The position numbers and the translations under genes were made by a program. A DNA stretch of 64,000 bases from Cricetomys ansorgei (lineage: Eukaryota; Chordata; Mammalia; Rodentia; Nesomyidae), in contig JAMJFZ010001816.1 of NCBI GenBank assembly GCA_026225945.1, forward strand, positions 9,611,001 to 9,675,000, in the 5' to 3' direction. A model generated the notes under the pieces. It searched no databases and was not told the origin of the DNA. It saw only the letters and a list, made by a program, of their open reading frames with translations. Shown here one piece after another: positions 23,125-34,889 of this stretch. Position 1 is the first letter of the stretch; every line of letters begins with the position of its first letter.

Positions 23125-24125
23125 GTTTTAATTTATTTTTATATATAACGGATTTGATCATATTTTTATTGCATCCAAAATAACCAGATATCTTTCTAGC
23201 AAATAAAAGTTCAAAAGGAACAAATAAGCAATAACTAGATTTTAAAAATACCACAATAGAACAAAAAGCTAAATTTTGTGTTGGTCAATTACTCCTTGGC
23301 GTGGGATCTGCCCTATGAGGTAGTTGATATAACAAGTGGAATTGCATAGGAGGCATCTGATTTTCACGTTCCTAGCAGGTATTAATTGCAAATAGTTTCT
23401 TGGCTAGGGTTTAGAATTTTTGTTTGCGTCCAATCTTCCCTATTGTAATTTTTGTCTGACTTAAACTTGTGAAGGACTTGTGTGAGCTGTCACAGTCTCT
23501 GTGAGTTCATATATGTATCATTCCTATTGTATCTGGAAGATAAATGTTTTTTGGAGTCAACCATCACCTTTTACTCTTGTAATAATTCTTTCTTCTCTTT
23601 AGCATACTGAGCCCCGGGATAAAGACATTCACTGAAGACTAGGTTCTACAAAATCTTACACTATCTGCACATTGTCTAGTTATAAGTTTCTGAGTTAATT
23701 CCATTCTACTGAAAAGAGATGAGATTTCCTAATGAGAGCTGAGCAACAAACTGATCAATAAGTGCAGCTCTGTATCATTAATAGTCATATTCTTGCTGTG
23801 CCTCTTTAGCAGAATGCTAGTAAGGTTTTCCACTAAAGCACATGATCTATCTAGTCCCAAGTTCTTAGCCAGTGTAGCTGTTTGCTATGGGTTTAATCTC
23901 AGGCAGTTAGCCTAAATCTTACCAAAAAGTGATTGGTTACTCCCGTGATATTTGTGTCACTAATGAACAGTGTATTTTGCAGTACTTTTGTCGTAGGTCT
24001 CAGGTTTTGTAGCTGGTTGGTATTGGTGATTAATTTTCTCCTCAGGTAGTGTGTAAAGTATCTTGCTGCCCTATGTATGCTAATCAGTAGGAATAAAGCT
24101 TCCAGTTGTGCAGAAGCACAATAGC
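23125..24125 (-). mobile_element. L1 3' UTR, antisense, about 1 kb
   Basis: The segment follows the antisense 3' UTR seen again at 53660-55955: 'ttggtcaattactccttggc', 'cagtctctgtgagttcatat', 'ctgcacattgtctagttata', 'gtgattggttactcccgtga' and 'ttttgtagctggttggtatt'. It is old and non-coding. Confidence 0.75.
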
Positions 24126-26310
24126 TTTGAAGAGAAGATCCTCAGTGAGTTACTTTTTCTCTTGTTCTACTTCCTACATTTTACCCTTGAACAATATCAT
24201 CTTATAATCCACCAAAGGATTAATTCAGTGATTAAGCCATAGTTCACAAACAATAGTCACATTTTGTGACTGGTTCTAAAAGACAGGGACAAAATTTTTA
24301 TCACATGAGCCACATGAGGTGATATTTTACATCAAAACTCTCCTCCACTTCTGCTTTGTTTCTTATAAGACTGACTGGCTATGAGGTTTGGTGTTTTTAC
24401 CTACATGTAATTTTATGGTAAAAACTTCCTTTATAATTTAACATCAGAAAAATAAAAGATTGAACAAAGAAATAAATTAAAGCAGAAAAATCTCCTCAAA
24501 TCTGTTTTCATACACTATTTTAATTAAAACTCAAGTCATGAAATTGACTGTGTTGCTGCCTTTACTGTCTTTGTCACCAGTAAAGTTTCTAGACACAATA
24601 GGAAGGAGACCTTGATTTCACCTCTAGATAGCAGGAAATATCTCCAAGATTATTTGCCTTATTTTAATATGAAAGAGAGATTTTGTCACCATATATCTTT
24701 TTTGCTATATTTTTGCTATCCACCAGTTGGAAATAAAGATCTTATTAAAATGTTATTGTTATTCAGGAAAGAAGAAAGACTTTCTGCATGAAGAAAAAAA
24801 GATCCAATAGAACTAAATGGCTGTATTTATTCAGGTATTTTTGCTGGCTAAATATTGAATCCTATATTTTGACCTCAGGGTAACATTTCTGGAGTTGTTT
24901 GTTGATATTCCTATTGCTGATGCAGCATTTAGACAAGGCAATTTTTGAAAATAAACATTCAAAGAGATCCTACATAGCATTTAGTGGTAATAGAATCTTG
25001 TTAATATATTAGCTGTTTTATTGACTTAGGACATAAAATTTCATCATACCCTGCTTCTCTGCCTAATCTAAACTAGGAAGCCACATAAATGGGATCCCAA
25101 AGCTATTGCTTTAACACCCTTGACATACTGATATGGCTTTGGATAAATCAGGCTTGAAATATATGAATACAAATTACACCTCCCACAGTGATATCTTTCT
25201 TCTTTTGTCATCATTATTTCTTAAGATTCCACAGTGCATAAAATACTATTATTATGTAGTACACAGTAAAATCCAGGATCACTCAAAATGCTTGTAGCAC
25301 TCAGAAACAACCACCTTGGAAGAAAGTGAAATAACAAATTAAGTGTATTAATAACCAAACAGTATCTCATGTGAGGTTTAAAATTTACATTAAATATTTT
25401 TATATTAATATATGATATTTTAATGTGTGACTAAGTAAATTTATACTGTACAGATAAATAAATATAAAAAACATAATATCTACATGTAAATTAGAAAAAA
25501 CTAGGCTTCTCCTGCTTAGGAAGTGAGATTGTGGTAAAATGAGCCTCAAAAATGGCCAAGAAGTTCAAGTTCATGAAACTATTTAATTGTAACAGAGTTG
25601 ATGGACATGTGATATGTCAAAAGTAGCCAAGAGTTTCTACTGTATATTTATCATGGTAATGTTTTAAGTTAATTGATCAGTATACTGCAGGTATGAAGCA
25701 GAATAGCCACAGTTCTCTCACAGACTGTAATACATAATTAGAAAATGGAAGCTGAGCTGAATAAATAACTGTGAACATTATGAAAGACAATTATCATTAA
25801 AATATAAAATATATTTTACAAGCTATGCAAAACTTAATTTAATTTAAACCAGAAAGCTCTAATAATTTCAGATATTAAAATAAGCTTTTACCTTTGTTTA
25901 AACCTTTCAAAATATTTTTTATGGTGTGAACTTTCTAGTTACGCATTACAGTAGCAAAATTACAATTATAAAGTTGCCATAAAAAGAATTTTATATTTTG
26001 GGGGTCACCACAATGTGTATTAAGGAGTCACAGCATTAGGAAGGTTGAGATCCACTGACACATACAGATACATACAATTAAGTTTTAGGAGCAATTTTAC
26101 TCATGTATATGAGTGTGTATGTTTTTGAGAGTGTGCAGTATGTTTGTGTGGTGTCTGCAAAGCTTGTGTGAGCCGGCTATCCACATATGGAGGCTGTAGT
26201 GGGACACTGAGTGACTTGTTCAGTCACTCTTTTCCTACATTTCTTAAAAATATTTTTTAACTTATGAAAATAGAAAAATAGATTATACTCACATCATTAT
26301 CTCTTTCCTT
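24126..26310. other. Long non-genic AT-rich stretch
   Basis: About 2.2 kb in which I see no gene and no repeat I can name. Confidence 0.5.
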
Positions 26311-26314
26311 TCCT

Positions 26315-26316
<2 letters not shown>

Positions 26317-26369
<53 letters not shown>

Positions 26370-26463
26370 CATACACAGACACACACACACACACATATAT
26401 ATATATACATGCACATACATGCATATATACTTTTATATACACACACATATATATATCTGTGTA

Positions 26464-26498
<35 letters not shown>
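26317..26498. repeat. Compound AT/CA/AT microsatellite cluster
   Basis: Pure AT at 26317-26362, CA-rich at 26364-26394, mixed TA/CA to about 26470, then pure TA to 26498. The minus-strand frames of 63 and 83 codons here are artefacts of the array. Confidence 0.95.
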
Positions 26499-26820
26499 TC
26501 TTACACATAGGTGATGAATTAAATATATATTGTGATTGCTAATTGTGTCTTTGGTTATAAAGCTTGTAGATTGTGCTATGGAGTTCTTTACTGATTGCAT
26601 ATATGAATTAAATTTTCTAATCAAATAACACTTTTAAAATTTGGGAGAAACAAAATTACACAATGATGATAGTTTGAACTACTAAATCATGTATATTTAA
26701 AGTCTAACCAATAGAGTCATAGAAATTAAGTATCAATATAAAACTATTGCTCTACTATTGCCAGAAACATGTGAATCTCTTAATATCACTTATAATTAAT
26801 GGCTATGACTACAAAACACT
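26499..26820. other. Non-genic stretch
   Basis: AT-rich; nothing recognised. Confidence 0.5.
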
Positions 26821-26824
26821 CCTA

Positions 26825-27295
26825 CAATTTAGGCACATTGCAGGAACATTGCAGAAGAGAGGGCAGAGAGATTGTAACAGCCAGAGAATCAGGGAATTTG
26901 ATTAGAGATCGTGTCTCCTATGAATGTCAGAAGCTACACACATAAAATCTCATATTACTGCCTAAAATGAGCTGAAAAAGAGCAACAACTATAGACATCC
27001 TCATATGAATGGGGAAAGGACAGGAGCCCTCAGCTTTATAGAACCACAGCAGACAACTACAGGCAACCCAGGAATGTTGAATGCAGGAGAAATAGTCTCC
27101 TCCAGGGAAGAACACATCTATTGGTTATTCATTACCAGAAAGAGAGCCCTGAAAACATTTATAAGCAACTAATATTATACAGAATGACAATGTTTTATTT
27201 ACATATCTAAGAACATATACATTACACACAGAAACACACACAAAACAGGTGTACACACACATACACACACACACAAACAAATACATACAGAGTTG
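26825..27295 (+). mobile_element. L1 3' UTR fragment (Lx-like)
   Basis: Diagnostic blocks in order are 'ggaacattgcagaagagagg', 'gccagagaatcagggaattt', 'gtgtctcctatgaatgtcag', 'gacaactacaggcaacccag' and 'attatacagaatgacaatgt', then a CA-rich segment. It stops where an opposed L1 tail begins. Confidence 0.8.
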
Positions 27296-27299
27296 TGTT

Positions 27300-27790
27300 T
27301 GATAATTAGAAATATTATATATTGAATATTTTCCACACCTCCTCTCCCTCCTCCAACTCCTTGAGTCTCTTGCCCAACTTCCTATGAGATTAATGATCTC
27401 TTGTATGATTATTGCTGTTTGGCATGCACACACTCACACACACACACAACCTGATGAGTACAGTTAATTTTGCTCATATGTACATGTGTTTAAGGTTGAT
27501 CACTTAGGATTGGATAATGTAATAGAGATTTCATCCCTGGAGTCAATTGATTATCCCTTTCTCAGTACCCACTGGTTGGCTAGAGCTCTTCTTCTAAGGG
27601 ATAGAGCACTATTCCATTTGATGGTCCATATCGGCATGCCAATTGACATGGTCATTATGAAGGTCATATGGACAATCAAATCTTTGTGATTTCATGAGTC
27701 TAGAAGATGCTTTATCACAGAAGAACCCTGGCTCTCTGGATCTTAATATGATTTCACCCTCTTCTGATATTTTGTCTTACCCTTTCATAT
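27300..27790 (-). mobile_element. L1 3' UTR, antisense
   Basis: From its 3' end at low coordinates: 'ttccacacctcctctccctc', 'cttgagtctcttgcccaact', a short CA tract, 'cctgatgagtacagttaatt', 'gttgatcacttaggattgga' and further diverged 3' UTR sequence. It faces the plus-strand L1 on its left tail to tail. The first part is duplicated at 28431-28613. Confidence 0.75.
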
Positions 27791-28395
27791 GAATAAAGAG
27801 AAAGGAGATCACTCAAATTCACTATCCAAAATTAACATCAAACTAAAGGAAAGAAGCAGAGTCATCTAAATTTGAAACTGTATGGTGAAAATGTCTTGTT
27901 ATCTCTGTTGTAGACACTTTATATTCTGGTCATAGGCACTGAGAGCACAAGCTTATAGCTACTCTCTGATAGTTGCCTTTCATAGTAGTGTAAGGTATGA
28001 TGATATAGATAGAAAAACATCATCAAAACTCTCACACATATGTGAACCTTTTGAGCTACAATAATAATTGGCCCATCAAGATGGGTGCAATAAGAGAATG
28101 AGTACTGCAGGAATAATAAATTGCATTCCAATTTTTTAAGGGCATTCAATAGGAGGAACTAATGTTTGTACTGCAAATCTGGTCTGGAATCCATGGATGG
28201 GGAATTTTTAGGCCTTATGTGAGAAACTATATTTTGCTAAATTAACATAAAATCAAAGTGCCTTTTAAATATTATCTCTCTGCAAAGCGTTCAGAATTGT
28301 TCAGAGGGGAAAAAATCATTTGTAGTGAAAGGTCATTAATATGAATACAGAGATTCATAACTTTACACAAGGCACAAACTTAAGTGGAGTTTTCT
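27791..28395. other. Non-genic stretch
   Basis: No repeat or coding signal recognised between two antisense L1 tails. Confidence 0.5.
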
Positions 28396-28399
28396 GCAT

Positions 28400-28522
28400 C
28401 AAATATATTATCTATATTTATACTGAATAGTTTCCACACCTCCTCTCACTCCTCCAACTACTTGAGTCTCTTGCCCAACTTCCTATGAGATTAATGACCT
28501 CTTGTATGATTATTGCTGTTTG

Positions 28523-28570
<48 letters not shown>

Positions 28571-28613
28571 CCTGATGAGTACAGTTAATTTTGCTCATAT
28601 GTACATGTGTTTA
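28400..28613 (-). mobile_element. L1 3' terminus, antisense; near-copy of 27330-27492
   Basis: Outside the CA tract it differs from 27330-27492 at only about four positions that I can count. It contains the same 'cttgagtctcttgcccaact', 'gtatgattattgctgtttgg' and 'cctgatgagtacagttaatt'. It ends at 'acatgtgttta', where the next L1 starts in the opposite orientation. Confidence 0.75.
28524..28569. repeat. (CA)n microsatellite
   Basis: About 23 uninterrupted CA units inside the L1 terminus. The related copy at 27428-27449 is much shorter and interrupted, so this one has expanded. Confidence 0.95.
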
Positions 28614-29385
28614 CTTCCTGCTTCCATGGCTCAGGAATATTTCGGAAGAGGGTGTAGAAAGAATAGGAGAGTCAGAGTTGGTGAAAGACTTTTGCAAATC
28701 AGTGTTAGTAGATATGACAAAGCTATTGCATTCATAAACTCATAGCAGCTATTGTTGCCTGCACAAGACTGGCAAATGATATCACAGTCAACATTCCAGC
28801 TGTAGGGAAAGAGGCTCAAACAACTTTACTCCAATTAAATAGTTAGTCACAGTAGATTGCTTCTGGAGTATACAAAGAAAGTATTCTTCAGCAAAAAAAA
28901 AATATCTTTTGGTAGGTTGAAGTATACATATGTACATATATGTATATAGGATATATATAATCTTAAATGATAGTGAGGACACTAGTATCTATTGAAAGTC
29001 TGTAATTTTTACATAGTCATTGTGAATTATGAAAATTCTTAAATGGTTAGATCAGATGGCCAGAGACAATAGTAGCTATGATATGCAACATTAGATGTTT
29101 ATAAATAAGAGAAGAGTGGTGACTGAAAGAAAATATGGATTGTCTAAAGCAAGGGAAAGACCAGATAAGAAGAGGAAAGAGGTAACTTGATGAGTGGGTC
29201 TATGAACATAGTCATTAGAATAAATAAACTCACATATGTATATACATGCATCAGGAATAATAAAAGAAGTGTTTGTGAATTTTATGGTGATAGGGGGCAT
29301 GGAGGAATGAGAAGGGAAGGGGAAGATTGGAGTGATATAGATACAATGTTCAGGCATGAGGTTCTCAAATAAATTAAACTGTACT
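28608..29385 (+). mobile_element. L1 3' UTR (Lx-like), about 0.8 kb
   Basis: 'ccatggctcaggaatatttc', 'gctattgcattcataaactc' with 'atagcagctattgttgcctg', 'cagtcaacattccagctgta', 'ttggtaggttgaag' and the terminal part 'gagaagggaaggggaagatt' with 'gaggttctcaaataaatt'. The middle (28920-29090) is degraded. No ORF2 sequence. Confidence 0.7.
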
Positions 29386-29870
29386 CATTCAATTTTCTGA
29401 ATAACTATAAGGTGGAATTCCTCCTAGAGAATTCTTTTTCTTCTGCCCCTTGCTGTAAAATATTTAATACTGATCTTATATTTAACTTTCTAATTTATTG
29501 ACTAGTTGAGGTATGGATTTCACTGTTATTTACACAATGTATGAAATTTTAGATTTCCATTCTGTTGACAAAATAGCGAACCAGTAATTTGATCTCTAAA
29601 AAGTGGTAGTGAATCTAAAAATAAACAAACAAAAACAAAACAAAAAAAGACAAACAGCAGCAACAACAACAACAAAACACTCCACTAAATTTAAAGATGT
29701 CTGTGTACATTTTCTACAAAAATTTTGTCATTTGTTAATTTGTTAAATGATGTTAAGTTATGGAAGGAGAGACAGACACACCTCATATTCTAGAAGGCAT
29801 TGCCACAATACTAAAGCACTAATATCAGCGAGATTACACTACAGTATTATATCTTCCAGAATGCAGAAGT
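29386..29870. other. Non-genic stretch with A-rich tract
   Basis: An A-rich simple sequence at 29617-29682 (AAAC and CAA/CAG units) is the only structure. It could be the tail of a lost retroposon. Confidence 0.5.
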
Positions 29871-29871
29871 T

Positions 29872-30178
29872 GAGCCTGGAGAGATGGACAGCCGTTAGGA
29901 ATACTTCTTGCTTGAGTTTTAGTATGAGAGTTTAGATCATTGCCCCCTCAGAAATTCAAGCTACAGACCTACAAAAACATTTTCCAACACTGAAGAAGGT
30001 ATAACAGGAAGATCACAGGGGCTTGTCTGCTAGTCTACTAAAACAAAATGAGCAAACAACAAAGAAATTTGACTTTGAGTCAGAGTCTCTTGCTCTGACT
30101 CAAAAGAACAAGGAATAAAGTGACAGAGCAGGGTAGCCAATGCCTTCTTCTGACCCTTTCTTACACAGGCATATGTGC

Positions 30179-30190
<12 letters not shown>
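29872..30190 (+). mobile_element. B3/B4-type SINE
   Basis: The head 'gagcctggagagatggacag' fits the tRNA-derived SINE start. The end 'ttctgaccctttcttacaca' with 'ggcatatgtgcctacacaca' fits the usual CA-rich terminus. The middle is diverged. The CA tail grades into the minisatellite at 30181-30418. Confidence 0.6.
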
Positions 30191-30219
<29 letters not shown>

Positions 30220-30245
30220 TATTACAAATCCTACACATAAACACA

Positions 30246-30284
<39 letters not shown>

Positions 30285-30316
30285 CATATTACAAATCCTA
30301 CACATAAACACATCTT

Positions 30317-30353
<37 letters not shown>

Positions 30354-30381
30354 CATATTACAAATCCTACACATAAACACA

Positions 30382-30418
<37 letters not shown>
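30181..30418. repeat. Three-unit compound minisatellite with (CA)n spacers
   Basis: A 34-bp core beginning 'acatattacaaatcctacac' occurs three times, starting at 30217, 30284 and 30353 (periods 67 and 69), with only CA and short TA tracts between copies. The cores look identical. The 102-codon plus-strand frame over 30120-30428 and a minus-strand frame are translations of this array. Confidence 0.95.
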
Positions 30419-30420
<2 letters not shown>

Positions 30421-30876
30421 TAGCTTAGGAGTTACATTTATAGTTCTCTATTTAATTAGTAATATTTTCTATTCCACTTTAGAAATCTTAAAAAAAAAAT
30501 CAGTAACATCTGAATATGGAAAATTTCAAAAATTGATATATCTAAACACTGCTGTATTGTAAGCTATGAAGGATAATTGTATATTTCCCACAAGGTAAGA
30601 CAAAACTGGAATACAAAAAAGGTAGTAAAACATATTCTAGCAGAAATTTTAATGCAAAAAGGTGTCATACAGGCACAAACTGCTGGAATTATCAAATGAG
30701 TACAAAGTAACAGGAGTTGTATTTTGGTTTATAGATTACAAAATCGCTGAGATGATGCCTGATGTCATCAATGAATGCCACTGTGTTCATCACATCTGGA
30801 TTCATGCAGTGAAAATATCCATTTGCCAATGAATGGCAGATCTAGCTGCATTTTTAAATTATATTTGTATGGGTGA

Positions 30877-30912
<36 letters not shown>

Positions 30913-33553
30913 TGTTATTTAGGCTTAGAGTATATTGTAAAAATATATATGCATATGTGTACATGTACAAGTATAATGTGAAACACATGGAAATGTATTA
31001 ATAATTTTAATAATTTTTCTTACATATTGTCTTTTTAAGTTTTCTCTTCTGAGAAACCTCAGCTTGGGCATATAAGCTGATTCTTTCTTTAACTTTCAAC
31101 CTTTATGATTTGGAAACAGACTTTGGGGAAAGAGAAAAAAAAAAAAACCTGGCTCCTAACACTCTAACAAGCACATCCCAAAGTCTGTCAGGCACAGATG
31201 TGTGATGAGTTCACTAATCTCCAATATCTTGCTCCATTGTTATTGTGATCCTCTTTAGAAATGAAACCATAATGACTATAATTTGGCATGAATGGAAGTT
31301 GATTTAAATGGGGGCGGCATCACCACATCCCTACTCCTTAAATAAGCACAGATCTGTCTGTTCCAGGCAAATGTTCCTTATTCTAATTCGACCTCTTTTT
31401 TGGCTCATTCACTGACTCTTTCCTGAACATTATCACTACTGCTAAAATAGTATTTCATTGGATTTGTTAGATATCATTTACAGGGTTCATATGAAACATT
31501 TTAATTCATTTATTGGTGTACCTCAGGTTGATTAAATAAATCCTAAAGCAACAAGGTTTAGTCTTTTTCTCTGTTAGAAAATCAAGTTGTGTCCCTTGAA
31601 AAGGGACAATTCTTGAAAGTACTAGTTGTATAAAGCAATCTCAAGGCATACACTGATCATTATGTATTCAATATAATCAATTGAAATAAAACTGATTTTG
31701 TGAATGGTTTTTACTGTTAACATTCTAATATAAGCTTTGTGTTTCATATGTGTTTTGAAAATTTCAATTGAAACATGAAAAACAAATCTTAATTGTTATT
31801 GAACAAATGAGTACATAAATACTTCAAGTTTACATTCATATTTCCCTATTCAAAGGCTTCTTTGCATGAAAAACTTACCTTTCTAATCTCTCTACCATGA
31901 TTTGTTGTAAAAATCTGGATTGACAAGGGAAAATGTTTCAATAAATGAGTGGCATTGTTATGCAGTCTTTCTAACAGTGAGAATGAAGCCAACTGTTCGA
32001 GTAAAAACAATACCAAATTACCTTCACCAATTCACTTGTGGTAATATTTCTATGGATGCCTAAAAATTTAAATTCTTTTAATACTCTCCTTTCTTCTGAG
32101 ACAGATGTTGACATTCAAGACAACTCTTTAAATGCAGACAGAAAATTAGCTACTTATTTTTCATATGCTTCAAGTGTGGAGAACTTGTGTGATCAAATTT
32201 TATGCATATTATTTGATATCGAACCATAACCTCAAGTCTTTCACTATTTTTATGAGCTTTATGACAAGGCACAAACATTTACCTTGTATAAAGCACAATC
32301 AGTCTCACCTTGGTTTACCATTTCATTTCACCACATGGATAATCTGTTCCCCCCAGCCTTCATACCCATTTCTTTAAATATGGGTTGAAATTATCTTCTT
32401 GAATGATCATGACATGCCCATGTTTATGTCTTCATTGATTTCACGTTGGTTAAAAATCATATGTATGCCTCAACTATTCACTTTTAATTCATAGATTAAG
32501 TCTATCCTCATGCATGAAGGACCTCCTACACCTTTATACTTTGCTATTGGTATATTGGTAACTTTAGACAGTTTGGGTAAAATTAATTTTTATAATGTTA
32601 GCTCCCCTAAATTTAATAACCTTTGGAGGTATAGGGAACTTACTTATACCATCCTTGATGTTGCACTAGTACGTCTTATGAAATGAAGTGTGTTACATGA
32701 ATTTTATAAATGTTTTAGTGTTTGCTCTATATCCACTGTAAGAACACAAACATATTTTCTCAATGCTAACAAAGGAAAATATTATGGCTATATAACCTTT
32801 TTTTTTTAAGCATACTAGGTATTTTCCACAGTGGTAAAAAGCAAACATATCAGATTAACAATTTTTTTTTGTTTTGACAAATTATATTGAGCACATCACA
32901 ATAGAATACATTTAAAACAAATAATTTGCTACTATGTAATGCAGATCATCTTTCCTCTCGGGCCCAAAACTGTTTCTTACTTCAATATAATGAGCAAATT
33001 AAAAAGGTTAGCAATCTTTGTGGGATTTTATTTTTTTCTAATTATTAAGCTAAGTAAACTACAATTCAATACAATTTGATTTTTCAGGATGCATCTAATC
33101 TAAAAGTACCTTCACAGAAACATGTAATGTAGTGCTTGACTAAATATCTGGTGACTATGTGTATGCAAGCTGACACATAAACTGGAACTATCATCATCAA
33201 TGTGGTATTTTTCTACTAGTGCATAAGCAGTCCCCAACATTGAAAATGATCTGGTGTGGTAGCTCAGAGTCGCGAATATGCAAGACATGTAATTTATCAT
33301 CCCTACCACCAGTAAGTAAATGGAAACAACAAAAATACTACAATCATAAACACAGACTGAATTATCATTTGGTAATTAGATGTTTTAATTAAAAATCATT
33401 TGAAAATTGTTTTAAGATGAACATCTTGAAACAAGGAACATTTTAATGTATCTTATATTACTATGTATTCAATAATGGTGAAGAAAATGTGAATTAATTT
33501 ATTAAACTTTCTAAACATAAAAAAAAGAATATTCTTTTACTTACTTGTCTGGA
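30419..33553. other. Long non-genic AT-rich stretch
   Basis: About 3.1 kb without a gene. A (CA)n tract lies at 30886-30911. A protein-like plus-strand frame at 32038-32229 has no ATG at its start and no convincing splice signals, so it is not called. Confidence 0.45.
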
Positions 33554-33570
33554 TAGACCACACATATCTT
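33554..33570. repeat. Target-site duplication, left copy
   Basis: 'tagaccacacatatctt' abuts the A/T-rich 3' end of the L1 that follows. The identical 17-mer is at 38362-38378. Confidence 0.9.
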
Positions 33571-33838
33571 TTTTAAAATTTATTTATTCTTGAAAATTTC
33601 ATACATGTACTCAATTAATAGGATCATATAAATCCCTATTTCCCTTTGAACTTTTCTATATTCTCCACAGCATATTATCCCCTTCTCAACTTCATGTTTT
33701 GTTTTTTGTTTTTTTGTTTTTTTGTTTTAACAGTCCAATTAGTGCTGCCCATCTATGCATATGTGTAGTGCCATTAACTGGAGCATGGGAATGGCCACAC
33801 CCTCAAAAACGAACAAGACTAATGTAATTTTGAATCTC
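33571..33838 (-). mobile_element. Second L1 tail 3' of the main L1, inside the same TSD
   Basis: On the minus strand this reads 'gagggtgtggccattcccat', 'gggcagcactaattggactg', an A-rich stretch and 'gtatgaaattttcaagaata'. That is the tail of a different L1 lineage from the UTR immediately upstream (33840-34889). There is no target-site repeat at the junction near 33838, so it appears to have travelled with the main L1 as read-through (transduced) sequence. Confidence 0.65.
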
Positions 33839-34889
33839 ACTTAACATTTTTAAAAATTGATTTACTTATTAGAATTTTTCTTCTCTCATGTACTGCATTC
33901 CAACACACTTCTGGCCCTCCCTTCATTCTTCCGAGTCCTCATCTCCCCTACCTGCAAAAGGAGACACACAGCTGCGATCTCCCACTCCCATCCCCTAACC
34001 CCATGACAAAGCTGTCTTCCCAGGGTTACTGCTCAAACATGGCGACACAAGATATAACAGCGTCAGGCACAATTTCCTACTTCAATATTGGACAAGGCAA
34101 CGCAGTACAAACTAAAAATATATTTGGGGCACCCAGCAGATTTCATGTCTGCCACTCCAGGCTCTGTGAGCCCTTAAGAGTGCTAATCAGTTGACTCCAT
34201 GAGGTCCCATCAATCCCTCCTTCACTTCTTCTGTGGGGTTCTCTGAGCTCTGCATTTTTTGGCCCCGGGCTTCTGCATCTGCTCCCTTCAGCTGCCCTCA
34301 GGATTCTTTCTCTTGAGGACTGGGCCAGTCATTGATCCATAAGGAAACCAAAATAACATTAGAAGTTCTTTCCTGACTGTCTAGATTCTAGGTCCTGGCA
34401 TGCCCTCATGTATCAGTGATGAATTCCCTCATTTAGCATGGTTTTCTGCCCTTCCATTGACTCAGTGAATCCTGCAGGGAGGATAGGCTACAGCTTGAAG
34501 TTTTTGAGGCTGGACTGGTGTCTCAGTCCTACCTTTGGAAGCCTTGCCTGGTTGCAGGAGATGGCCTGTTCAGGCTCCTTGATCCCCTTTCTCAGAGGTC
34601 TTTGTTAGGGTCTTCTTCATTGATTCCAGTGAGTTTCAACCACAGTATGTTGCCTGATTCTCTCTTAAATGTCCTCCAATTCTGGCCACCTTTCCATAGA
34701 TTCTCCCCTCCATCCCTCTCTGCCTTCCTGGTTTCTTCTCTTTCCATTTCCATCAGTCCCTGGACCGTCCTCATCTTCTGTTCTATTTCCCCTTTACCCA
34801 GGAGATTCCTGTGTCCCCACTGAGGCTCTCCTTTTTGCATAGTCTCTCAGGGATTGTGGATTGCAGCATCTTTGTCCTTTGCTTAACAG

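Noticed and set aside
30120..30428. CRISPR-like look of three spaced identical cores
   Set aside because: The spacers are CA microsatellite, the cores are not palindromic, and the host is a mammal; this is a minisatellite.
32038..32229. 63-codon plus-strand frame with protein-like residues
   Set aside because: No ATG at its start, no clear splice signals and no recognised family; short enough to be chance.
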